A DNA stretch of 64,000 nt from Bordetella ansorpii (GTDB lineage Bacteria > Pseudomonadota > Gammaproteobacteria > Burkholderiales > Burkholderiaceae_B). Where the stretch lies: the NCBI RefSeq assembly GCF_900078705.1, contig NZ_FKIF01000003.1, positions 1 to 64,000 on the forward strand. The letters run 5' to 3'. The position numbers and the translations under genes were made by a program. The notes beneath the pieces were generated by a model, which was not told where the DNA came from, searched no databases, and saw only the letters and a program-made list of their open reading frames with translations. Of this stretch, positions 44,624-52,771 are shown in pieces; the stretch's first letter is position 1; each line of letters begins with the position of its first letter.

Positions 44624-45748
44624 TTATCGTCCGGACTTCAGTTCGTTCCACATGCGCGTCTGCAAACGCTGCACCGGCAAGGGCTGGGCCTTGATGACGA
44701 ACAGCGTCCTGGAGACATCGGCCGGCGGGTAGATCATGGGATTGTCGGCCACTTCCTTGTTCACGTACTTGCGCGCCTCTTTGTTGGCGTTCGGGTAGTA
44801 CATGTGATTGGTGATGGCCGCGTGCACCTGCGGCGTCTCGATGTAGTTGATGAACGCATGCGCGGACTCGACGTGCGGGGCGTCCTTGGGGATGGCCATC
44901 ACGTCGAACCAGGCGGGCGCGCCGCCCTTGGGCAGGAAGTAGTTGATGTCGTCGGTGCGCTTGGCTTCCTGCGCGCGGCGGCGGGCGATCATCACGTCGC
45001 CCGAAAAGCCGTAGACCATGCACAGGTCGCCCGAGGCCAATTCGTCGATGTAGCCCGACGAGCTGAACTGGCGGATGTACGGCCGGATCTTCTTCAGCAC
45101 TTCGAGCGCGGCCTTGTAGTCGTCGGGATTGGAGCTGTTGGGATCCTTGCCCAGGTAGTGCAGCACGGCCGGGAAGACCTGGGCGGCCTCGTCCAGCATC
45201 GAGATGCCGCAGCTTTGCAACTTGGCGGCGTTCTCGGGCTTGAACAGCATGTCCCAGTTGCCCAGGTCGGCGTCGGCGCCCAGCGCGGCGCGGACCTTGG
45301 TGATGTTGTAGCCCAGGCCGTTGGTGCCGTAGCCCCACGGAATGACGTATTGGTTGCCCGGGTCGATGGTGGCCACCAGGGCCATCAGGTCGGGGTCCAG
45401 GTACTTCCAGTTGGGGATCTTGGACTTGTCCAGCTTCTGGAACACGCCCGCCTCGATCTGGCGCGAGGCATAGTGCGTGGACGGCACCACCACGTCGTAG
45501 CCGGACTTGCCGGTCAGCAGCTTGGCCTGCAGCGTGTCGTTGGTGTCATACACGTCGTAGCGGACGCGGATGCCGGTTTCCTTTTCGAAGCCGGGGATGG
45601 TGTCCGGCGCGGTGTATTCGGCCCAGTTGTACACGTTGACGACCTTGCCGTCCTGAGCCTGGGCCGTCGTCGAGACGACTGTTGCCCCGATACCCGCCAC
45701 CGCCAGCGCCGTTCCCAGCGCCAGCCGCGCGCCCACCATGAATTTCAT
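44624..45748 (-). CDS. potF: Putrescine-binding periplasmic protein PotF
   Basis: 374 aa. The signal peptide ends near TTAQAQ. The mature protein starts VVNVYNWAEYTAPDTIPGFEKETGIRV, the PotD/PotF pattern, and keeps YDVVVPSTHY, IPWGYGTNGLGYN, DEAAQVFPAVLHYLG and LCMVYGFSGDVMIA around the polyamine site. It heads a five-gene run potF-G-H-I-arsC-like. The upstream gap (45749-45910) is AT-rich near the start and holds the promoter; I see no clear operator in it. Confidence 0.96.
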   Translation of the reverse strand: MKFMVGARLALGTALAVAGIGATVVSTTAQAQDGKVVNVYNWAEYTAPDTIPGFEKETGIRVRYDVYDTNDTLQAKLLTGKSGYDVVVPSTHYASRQIEAGVFQKLDKSKIPNWKYLDPDLMALVATIDPGNQYVIPWGYGTNGLGYNITKVRAALGADADLGNWDMLFKPENAAKLQSCGISMLDEAAQVFPAVLHYLGKDPNSSNPDDYKAALEVLKKIRPYIRQFSSSGYIDELASGDLCMVYGFSGDVMIARRRAQEAKRTDDINYFLPKGGAPAWFDVMAIPKDAPHVESAHAFINYIETPQVHAAITNHMYYPNANKEARKYVNKEVADNPMIYPPADVSRTLFVIKAQPLPVQRLQTRMWNELKSGR

Positions 45749-45910
45749 CGCGTACCCCTTGCCAAAACGCGTGATGGAAAAAAACCAAAGGCAAAATGAT
45801 AAAGCCTTTTCATAGGGGGATGCAGACGGTTTAACCCCTAAATCGCGCAGCCGGGCGTCGAACCAGGCGCCCCTGCCCGTCGCGATCCCCCTGCCTTGCC
45901 CGCCGCGCCG

Positions 45911-46639
45911 TCAGGCCGTGGCGGACCAGGCCCGTGCATACGCCGCCTGCAGCCGCCGCCAGCAGGCCTCGCCCTGTTCGCCCGCCACCTTGCGCAACGA
46001 ACGGCGCAGCCGCAGCAGGTTGCCGGCGCGGGCCCGGTTGCTCAGGCCGCCGGCCTTGCCCCGGTCGAAATCGATCAGCCAGGCGTGGCCCTGGGCATCC
46101 AGCAGAATGTTGAAGGCGTTCAGGTCGGCATGCCAGACCCCGGCGCGGTGCATGCGCGCGATGGCGCCCGCCACCTCGTCGGGCGAGGCGTCCAGCGCAT
46201 GGGCCAGCGGGCGCACGTCGGGAACGCGCTCGACCAGAATGGCCGCGCGGTAGCTCCAGCCGCGCCGCCAGTAGCCGGCCGCCAGCGGCACCGGCACTCG
46301 CAGGCCCTGCGCGTGCAGCGCCGCCAGCAGGCGGTATTCGCGGAAGCTGCGCGTGCGGTCCTCGCTGCGCCAGGCATAGGATTCGCGGCTGATGCGCGCG
46401 ACCAGGCCGCCACGGCGGTAGCCGCGCAGCACGCCCTGCCAGCCCTGCCCGGCCACCATCCAGGCGGCCTGCCGGCCGCCGGCCGCGACCGGGCTGGCCA
46501 GGCCGCCATAGGCTTCGGGGTCGAACCAGCGCGCCGGCGGCGTATCGCCCAGCCGCGCCGCGTTCCAGAGCATGGCGCCGTCGGCGGGCGCCGGCCAGGC
46601 CTGCTGGCGGGTGGCGTCCAGGATGGCGTCAGCCGGCAC
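45911..46639 (-). CDS. kdkA: 3-deoxy-D-manno-octulosonic acid (KDO) kinase
   Basis: 242 aa from a GTG start. A protein-kinase-like LPS kinase, with a GLVARISRESYAW lead, RSFREYRLLAALHAQGLRVPVPLAAGY, the catalytic loop HRAGVWHADLNAFNILLD and the metal DFD in WLIDFDRGKA. It phosphorylates KDO of the LPS inner core at position 4 in the cytoplasm. Its start overlaps the globin stop by 11 bp, so it ends a coupled FtsX-permease, globin, kinase run. Confidence 0.92.
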   Translation of the reverse strand: MPADAILDATRQQAWPAPADGAMLWNAARLGDTPPARWFDPEAYGGLASPVAAGGRQAAWMVAGQGWQGVLRGYRRGGLVARISRESYAWRSEDRTRSFREYRLLAALHAQGLRVPVPLAAGYWRRGWSYRAAILVERVPDVRPLAHALDASPDEVAGAIARMHRAGVWHADLNAFNILLDAQGHAWLIDFDRGKAGGLSNRARAGNLLRLRRSLRKVAGEQGEACWRRLQAAYARAWSATA

Positions 46640-47057
46640 GGTTGCGCATCCAGTCGGCGGTGCCGTAGAACGCGTGCAGGATCCGGTCCAGCAGCGCGGG
46701 CGGCACGCCCTGGTCCTGCATGGCGCGGCCCATGCAGGCCACCCACTGGTCGCGCTCGATCTCGCCGATGGAGAACGGCAGGTGGCGCGCGCGCAGGCGC
46801 GGATGGCCGAAGCGCTCGATGTAGTGGTTCGGGCCGCCGAAGTAGCCGCACAGGAACCAGAACAGCTTCTGGCGCGCCTCGTCCAGGCTGGGGCCGTGGG
46901 CCGCGCGCAATTCGCGGAAGTCGGGTTCCAGGTCCATCAGGTCGTAGAAGCGCTCGACCAGCGCGTGCAGGCCGGGCTCGCCGCCCAGCAGTTCAAACAG
47001 GGTCTTGCTGGTGTCCAGCGGTTCGAATATGGGATCGACCCGGGTGGTGGCGGTCAT
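46629..47057 (-). CDS. Truncated hemoglobin (group II)
   Basis: 142 aa. A 2-on-2 globin with FELLGGEPGLHALVERFYDLM (helices A/B), the proximal-His region GHPRLRARHLPF and Trp G8 in IERDQWVACMGRAM, the group II hallmark. It binds heme and O2/NO, probably against nitrosative or oxidative stress. Its start codon shares a base with the permease stop (TGATG), and its end overlaps kdkA. Confidence 0.93.
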   Translation of the reverse strand: MTATTRVDPIFEPLDTSKTLFELLGGEPGLHALVERFYDLMDLEPDFRELRAAHGPSLDEARQKLFWFLCGYFGGPNHYIERFGHPRLRARHLPFSIGEIERDQWVACMGRAMQDQGVPPALLDRILHAFYGTADWMRNRAG

Positions 47058-49591
47058 CAGGCTTCTCTCAGGGTAACCAGGGGCGGCGTGCGCAGCACCC
47101 CGCGCAGGGCCAGCGCGCCGCCGGTCCAGGCGCCGGCCATGCCGGCCGCGGGACCGGCGATCCATGGCCACACGCTGTAAGTCATGGCGAAGTTGAACAC
47201 ATAGGTCGCCAGGCCCCACGCCACGGCCGTCGCGCCCGCCGCGGCCAGCAGGCCGGCCAGGCCGCCCACGGCCAGCAGTTCGATGCGCTGCGCGCGCGCC
47301 AACTGGCCGCGCGTGGCGCCCAGGGCGCGCAGCACGGCGGCCTCGCGCATGCGTTCGTCGCGCGTGGCCGTCAGCGCGGCGGCCAGCACCAGCACGCCCG
47401 CCAGCAGCGTGAACAGGAACAGCATCTGCACGGCGCTGGCCACCTGGTCCAGCACCGACTGCAACTGCTGCAGCATGGCGCCCACGTCGAACACCGTCAG
47501 GTTGGGGAACTGCCGCACCAGGTCGCGCAGCACCGGCGCCTTGTCGGGCGGCAGATAGAACGAGGTGATCCAGCTTTGCGGCATGTCCGCCAGCGCGGGC
47601 GGCGACAGGATGGCGAAGAAGTTGACCTGCATCGAGTCCCAATCGACCCGGCGCAGGCTGGTCACGGACACGTCCACCGTCTGGCCCGCCACGTCGAAGC
47701 TCAGCTTGTCGCCCAGCTTCACGCCCAGCGTGGCCGCCAGGCCGGACTCCATCGAGACTTCGTTGCTGCTGTCGGGCGGCATCCAGCGGCCCTGCTCGAT
47801 ACGGTTGGAACTGGGCAGGGTCTGGCCATAGGACAGGTTGAATTCGCGGTCGACCAGGCGCTTGGCGCGTGGTTCCTCGTAATCCGCCGGCCCCACCTGC
47901 CGGCCGTTGATGGCGATCAGGCGGCCGCGGATCATGGGCCACAGCTGGGTCTTCTCCAGGCCGCCGGCGGCCAGTTGCCGGGCCACGGCCTCGCGCTGGT
48001 CGGGCTGCACGTTGATCAGGAAGCGGTTGGGCGCGTCGTCGGGCAGCGTGCCGCGCCATCCGGCGATGAGGTCGGTGCGGGTCAGCGTCAGCAGCAGCAG
48101 GGCCATGATGCCGATGGCCAGCGCGCATACCTGGGTGATGGTGGCCGTGCGCCGGCGCACCACGCCGGCCAGCGCGAAACGCAGCGCCGGCATGCCGTTG
48201 GCCGCGCGGCGCACGCGCCCCAGCGCCTGCACGCAGCCCCAGGCCACCAGCGCGAACACCAGGAAGGCGCCCAGGAAGCCGCCCGACACCACGGCGCCCA
48301 GTTGCAGGTTGCCCGCGAACCACCAGATCAGCAGCGCCAGGCCCGCCGCCCCCAGCGCATAGCCCAGGGCGCTGCGCGGGCGCAGGCCCTCCGCATCGCG
48401 GCGCAGGACGCGGGCCGGCGGCACGTGGCGCAATTGCGCCAGCGACGGCAGCGCGAAACCCAGCAGCATCAGCACGCCCGTCAACAGGCCCTGCACGGCA
48501 GGGATGACGGAGGGACGCGGCAGTTCGGTGTCGATCAAGCCGGCCAGCGCCGACACCATCAATTCATGCACGCCATAGCCGATCAGGCCGCCCACGGCGC
48601 AGGCCAGCAGCCCGATCATGGCGAACTCGGCCACCAGCATGCGCGCGATCTCGCCCTGCTGCGCCCCCAGGCAGCGCATCACCGCGATGCCGTCGCGATG
48701 GCGCAACATGAAGCGGCCCGCGGCCAGCGCCACGGCCACCGCCGAGATCATCACCGCCAGCATGGCCACCAGCGACAGGAAGCGCTGCGCGCGGTCCATC
48801 GTGCGCCGCACCTCGGGCCGGCCCGATTCCACCGTCGCCACCTTCTGGCCGCGCTGCAGGTTCTGGTTCAGCCACGAGGTGTAGCCGGCCACCCCGGGCG
48901 GCTGGCCGGCCACCAGCAGGATGTAGTCCAGCCGGCTGCCCAGCGTGACCAGGCCGGTTGATTGCAGGTCGGACAGCCGCATCATGGCGCGCGGCGCCAC
49001 GTTGACGAACTGCATGCCGCGGTCGGGTTCGTAGGTCAGCACCTTGGCCACGCGGAAACGCGCGTCGCCCAGGCCGATCGTGTCGCCCACCTTGATGCCC
49101 AGCGCCGACAGCAACTGGGGATCGACCCAGACGGTGCCCGGCTCGGGCACCTCGCGCGTGGCGGCGTCCTGGCCGAAGGCCTGGTCGGCCACGCGCAGCG
49201 AGCCGCGCAGGGGATAGCCCGGCTCGACGGCCTTCAGCGACACCAGTTGCGCGCCCCCCCCGCCGCTGGCCATGGACGGGAACTGCACCGAGGAGGCCAC
49301 CGTCAGGCCGTCCTGCCTGGCCCGGTCGAGGAACTGGGCGGGAATGGGCTCGTCGGCTTCCAGCACCAGGTCGGCGCCCAGCATCTGGCTGGCGTCGCGC
49401 TCCAGCGCGCGGGACACGCGGTCGGCCAGGAAGCCCACGCTGGTGATGGCCGCCACGGCCACCACCAGCGCCAGCACCAGCAGGCGCAGCTCGCCAGCGC
49501 GCGCGTCGCGCATCATCATGCGCAATCCCAGGCGCAAGGAGGAAAAGAAACCGGCCTGGCGGCAGGGGCGGGCAGCAGTCGCGTGCATCAT
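47057..49591 (-). CDS. FtsX-like ABC transporter permease (YbbP type)
   Basis: About 844 aa. Ten hydrophobic segments in two FtsX-domain blocks, each after a large periplasmic domain: RAGELRLLVLALVVAVAAITSVGFLADRV at the start, MLAVMISAVAVALAAGRFMLRHRDGIAVMRCLGA, and the final LRALGATRGQLARAQ repeat. YbbP partners an ATPase (YbbA) that would sit upstream or divergent; none is seen in the window. It probably extracts lipids or lipoproteins or releases peptidases. The start is uncertain: an in-frame ATG at 49630 adds 13 residues. Confidence 0.88.
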   Translation of the reverse strand: MMHATAARPCRQAGFFSSLRLGLRMMMRDARAGELRLLVLALVVAVAAITSVGFLADRVSRALERDASQMLGADLVLEADEPIPAQFLDRARQDGLTVASSVQFPSMASGGGGAQLVSLKAVEPGYPLRGSLRVADQAFGQDAATREVPEPGTVWVDPQLLSALGIKVGDTIGLGDARFRVAKVLTYEPDRGMQFVNVAPRAMMRLSDLQSTGLVTLGSRLDYILLVAGQPPGVAGYTSWLNQNLQRGQKVATVESGRPEVRRTMDRAQRFLSLVAMLAVMISAVAVALAAGRFMLRHRDGIAVMRCLGAQQGEIARMLVAEFAMIGLLACAVGGLIGYGVHELMVSALAGLIDTELPRPSVIPAVQGLLTGVLMLLGFALPSLAQLRHVPPARVLRRDAEGLRPRSALGYALGAAGLALLIWWFAGNLQLGAVVSGGFLGAFLVFALVAWGCVQALGRVRRAANGMPALRFALAGVVRRRTATITQVCALAIGIMALLLLTLTRTDLIAGWRGTLPDDAPNRFLINVQPDQREAVARQLAAGGLEKTQLWPMIRGRLIAINGRQVGPADYEEPRAKRLVDREFNLSYGQTLPSSNRIEQGRWMPPDSSNEVSMESGLAATLGVKLGDKLSFDVAGQTVDVSVTSLRRVDWDSMQVNFFAILSPPALADMPQSWITSFYLPPDKAPVLRDLVRQFPNLTVFDVGAMLQQLQSVLDQVASAVQMLFLFTLLAGVLVLAAALTATRDERMREAAVLRALGATRGQLARAQRIELLAVGGLAGLLAAAGATAVAWGLATYVFNFAMTYSVWPWIAGPAAGMAGAWTGGALALRGVLRTPPLVTLREA

Positions 49592-49873
49592 CGGCCAATC
49601 GTAACCAATCGAAGGCCGGCGGGGGGACATCCCCCACCCTGCCCGGGTTCCGCACTGTACCTGACCGTGATTGCACCGGGAGGTTCAACCGGCCGTCAGG
49701 CAGCCGAGGCGCAGCGCACGCCCGCCCCCCATCCATGCCCATGCGGACCTCCCGCCGGATCACCCGTGAAAACCCTGCCCCGTTCTACCTGGACAGCGAA
49801 TGCCGCTATCATGCCCAGGCGGTGGAAAGCCGCCAAAGAACGACAAGTTCCAGAAGACAACGGAGAAGACAAC

Positions 49874-50848
49874 ATGCGCAAGTCCTGGCTCGCCGCCACC
49901 TTGCTGGCGTCCGGCATGCTCGCTGCCGCCCTGCCCGCAGCCGCCCAGACCACCCTGAAAATGGCCTACGCCCTGTCCACCTCGTCGCATTACGGCGCCG
50001 GGGCGGATGCCTTCGCCAAATCGATCGAAGCCTCGGGCGGCGGAAAATTCAAGGTCCAGCAGTTCGCCAACAGCGCGCTGGGCGGCGAGCGCGAGGTCAT
50101 CGAGGGCCTGCAGATCGGCACCATCGACCTGGCCATCGTCTCCACGGGTGCCACCCTGAACTTCGTGCCCGAAACGGGCGTGTTCGACATCCCCTTCCTG
50201 CTGCGCGACCTGGATCATGCCCGCAAGGTGCTCGACAGCCAGATCGGCCAGGACATGCTGACCAAGTTCCCGTCGCGCGGCATCGTGGCGCTGGCCTGGG
50301 GCGAACAGGGATTCCGCCACCTGACCAACAACGTGCGGGCCGTGCGCACCCCCGCCGACGCCAAGGGCCTGAAGATCCGCACCACCGAGAACCCGATCCA
50401 CATCGCGGCCTTCCGCCAGATCGGCATTTTGCCCACGCCCATGGCCTGGCCCGAGGTGGCTACGGCGCTGCAGCAAGGCACCATCGACGGCCAGGAGAAC
50501 CCGCTGTCGGTCATCACGTCGGCCAAGCTGTCGCAGATGCAGAAGTACCTGTCACTGACCGGTCACGTCTACGGCCCGGCGTTGATCCTGATGTCGGGCA
50601 GCGTCTACGACGGCCTGTCCGACGCCCAGAAGGCTGCATTCCGCCAAGCGGGCAAGGACTCCGCCCAGGCCATGCGCGGCTTCGTCGACAACATCGAAAA
50701 GACCGGCGTCGAACAGTTGAAGAAGGAAGGCATGCAGGTCGACCAGGTGGATCGCGCCGCGTTCGCCGCCGCGGTCGAGCCGGCCTACAAGGAGTACTAC
50801 AAGAAGTTCGACAAGAAGCTCATCGACGCCATCCGCGACGTGAAGTAA
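49874..50848 (+). CDS. dctP: TRAP transporter solute-binding protein DctP
   Basis: 324 aa. The signal peptide ends at AAAQ. TRAP-DctP motifs are LKMAYALSTSSHYGAGADAFAKSIE, the carboxylate-binding Arg in GLKIRTTENPIHIAAFRQIG, and PMAWPEVATALQQGTIDGQENP. It captures an organic acid in the periplasm. First of three genes, with dctQ 14 bp after and dctM 54 bp after that. Confidence 0.95.
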   Translation: MRKSWLAATLLASGMLAAALPAAAQTTLKMAYALSTSSHYGAGADAFAKSIEASGGGKFKVQQFANSALGGEREVIEGLQIGTIDLAIVSTGATLNFVPETGVFDIPFLLRDLDHARKVLDSQIGQDMLTKFPSRGIVALAWGEQGFRHLTNNVRAVRTPADAKGLKIRTTENPIHIAAFRQIGILPTPMAWPEVATALQQGTIDGQENPLSVITSAKLSQMQKYLSLTGHVYGPALILMSGSVYDGLSDAQKAAFRQAGKDSAQAMRGFVDNIEKTGVEQLKKEGMQVDQVDRAAFAAAVEPAYKEYYKKFDKKLIDAIRDVK

Positions 50849-50862
50849 GAGGCCGGCCCATC

Positions 50863-51363
50863 ATGCACGCCTTGCGCACGGCCGAGACGGTCCTGTTCCG
50901 GCTGGTGTCCGCCGTGGCCCAGCTGCTGCTGGTGGCCTCGGCGGCGGCTGCCTTCTACCAGGTGATCGCGCGCTTCGTCCTGCAATCCCCCGCCGACTGG
51001 ACCGAGGTGCTGACACGCGCCCTGCTGATCTGGACGGTGCTGCTGGGCGTGGCGCTGGCGTTCCGCCATGGCGCCATGATCAGCGTGGAGCTGTTGCGCA
51101 ACAGCCTGCGCGGCCGTGCCCAGCGCCTGCTGCAGCACGCGCTGGCCGCCATCTGTGTCCTGTTCCTGGCCATGCTGGCATGGATCGGCGGACAGATGAC
51201 CTGGCGGGTGCGGTTCCAGACCGTACCCAGCCTGGACATCTCGATCTCCTGGATCTATCTGGCGATCCCGGTAGGCGCCACGCTGGCGGCGATCGCGGTG
51301 CTGGCGCGCGTGGCCGCCGGGCCGGATGAACCCGAACCCGCGCGCAACGACGCGCAAGGCTGA
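50863..51363 (+). CDS. dctQ: TRAP transporter small permease DctQ
   Basis: 166 aa with four hydrophobic segments. It has the conserved DWTEVLTRALLIWTVLLGVALAFRHGAMISVEL and PSLDISISWIYLAIPVGA blocks. It pairs with DctM in the inner membrane. Confidence 0.92.
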   Translation: MHALRTAETVLFRLVSAVAQLLLVASAAAAFYQVIARFVLQSPADWTEVLTRALLIWTVLLGVALAFRHGAMISVELLRNSLRGRAQRLLQHALAAICVLFLAMLAWIGGQMTWRVRFQTVPSLDISISWIYLAIPVGATLAAIAVLARVAAGPDEPEPARNDAQG

Positions 51364-51417
51364 CCTCAGCTTCCTCTTCACGCTTCCGGCGCGGCCGGAC
51401 GACATTCAGGTGGTTCC

Positions 51418-52695
51418 ATGTCGCAGTTGATGATTCTCTCGATGCTGATCTTTTTCGGCCTGTCGGTGCCGGTGGCCGTGGCCATCGGGCTGGCCAGCCT
51501 GGGCGGCATCTCGGTGGCCGGTCTGCCATGGCTGGTGATGGCGCAACAGCTGTACGCCGCGCTGGACAAGTATCCGCTGGTGGCCATTCCGTTCTTCATC
51601 CTGGCCGGCAACCTGATGGAAACCGGCGGCATTTCCGAACGCATGGTCGACTTCGCCAAGAGCCTGGTGGGCGGCGTGCAGGGCGGACTGGCCTGCACCT
51701 GCGTGCTGACCTGCATGATCTTCGCGGCGGTGGCCGGCTCCAGCGTGGCCACCACGTTCGCGGTCGGTGCGATCCTGATCCCCGCCATGATCCGCCATGG
51801 TTATCCCGCGCCCTTCGCCGCGTCCCTGCAGGCCAGCGCGGCGGAGCTCGGCGTCATCATTCCGCCCTCCATTCCGATGATCCTGTTCGCGGTGTCCACA
51901 GACACCTCCACCGGCGAACTGTTCATCGCCGGCGTCATGCCCGGCGTATTGATCGGGCTGTCGCTGATGCTGTACGTGTGGCTGTACGCGCGCCGCCACG
52001 GCCTGGGCAAGCACGATGGCGAAGGCCGCCTGTCACTGTGGCCGTCCTTGCGCCGCGCGTGGCTGGCGCTGCTGATGCCGGCGATCATCCTGGGCGGCAT
52101 CTATGGCGGCGTCTTCACGCCGACCGAAGCCTCGGTGGTGGCGGTGGTCTATGCCATGCTGGTGGGCCGCTTCGTCTACGGCAGGCTGGCGCTGCGCGAC
52201 CTGTCGGGCGCGCTGAACCGCACGGTGGTATCCACCGCGGTCATCATGTTCGTGATCGCCAATGCGGGCGTGTTCAGTTTCCTGCTCAACCGCGCCGGGA
52301 TTCCGGATGCGCTGGGCCAAGGGCTGGCGAAACTGTTCGATGACAAGCTCACCTTCCTGGTGGGTGTCAACGCGGCGCTGTTCATCATCGGCATGTTCAT
52401 CGAGACCTCGGCGTCCGTGGTGGTGCTGGCCCCGCTGCTGCTGCCGGTGGCGGTGCAGTTCGGCATCGATCCCGTGCACTTCGGCATCATCATGGTGGTG
52501 AACCTGGCGCTGGGCATGATCACGCCGCCGTTCGGGGTGAATCTGTTCGCCGCCTGCGCCGTGGCGAAGGTGCCACTGGAGCGGCTGATACGGCCGCTGC
52601 TGCCCTTCGTGGGCGTGGTGATCGCGTGCCTGATGGTGATCACGTACTGGCCTGGGCTGTCGCTGGGATTGCGCGACCTGGTGTACGCGAGGTAG
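51418..52695 (+). CDS. dctM: TRAP transporter large permease DctM
   Basis: 425 aa with about twelve hydrophobic segments. DctM blocks include AIPFFILAGNLMETGGISERMVDFA, FAAVAGSSVATTFAVGAI, ELGVIIPPSIPMILFAVSTD and NLALGMITPPFGVNLFAAC. It drives substrate uptake with sodium (inferred from family). AGGTGG precedes the ATG. A hairpin follows the stop. Confidence 0.96.
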   Translation: MSQLMILSMLIFFGLSVPVAVAIGLASLGGISVAGLPWLVMAQQLYAALDKYPLVAIPFFILAGNLMETGGISERMVDFAKSLVGGVQGGLACTCVLTCMIFAAVAGSSVATTFAVGAILIPAMIRHGYPAPFAASLQASAAELGVIIPPSIPMILFAVSTDTSTGELFIAGVMPGVLIGLSLMLYVWLYARRHGLGKHDGEGRLSLWPSLRRAWLALLMPAIILGGIYGGVFTPTEASVVAVVYAMLVGRFVYGRLALRDLSGALNRTVVSTAVIMFVIANAGVFSFLLNRAGIPDALGQGLAKLFDDKLTFLVGVNAALFIIGMFIETSASVVVLAPLLLPVAVQFGIDPVHFGIIMVVNLALGMITPPFGVNLFAACAVAKVPLERLIRPLLPFVGVVIACLMVITYWPGLSLGLRDLVYAR

Positions 52696-52716
52696 AGAAC
52701 ACGCCGGGCCTGCAAT

Positions 52717-52745
52717 GAGGAAGGGGGCACACGGTGCCCCCCCTC
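52717..52745. terminator. Hairpin between dctM and the PAP2 gene
   Basis: GGGGGCAC (52723-52730) and GTGCCCCC (52734-52741) form a perfect stem with loop ACG, extended by GAGG/CCTC across a 2-nt bulge. The flanking genes converge; there is no clear T-run. Confidence 0.6.
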
Positions 52746-52771
52746 GTTACTAGGCGCTTGCCGCGCCTGGC

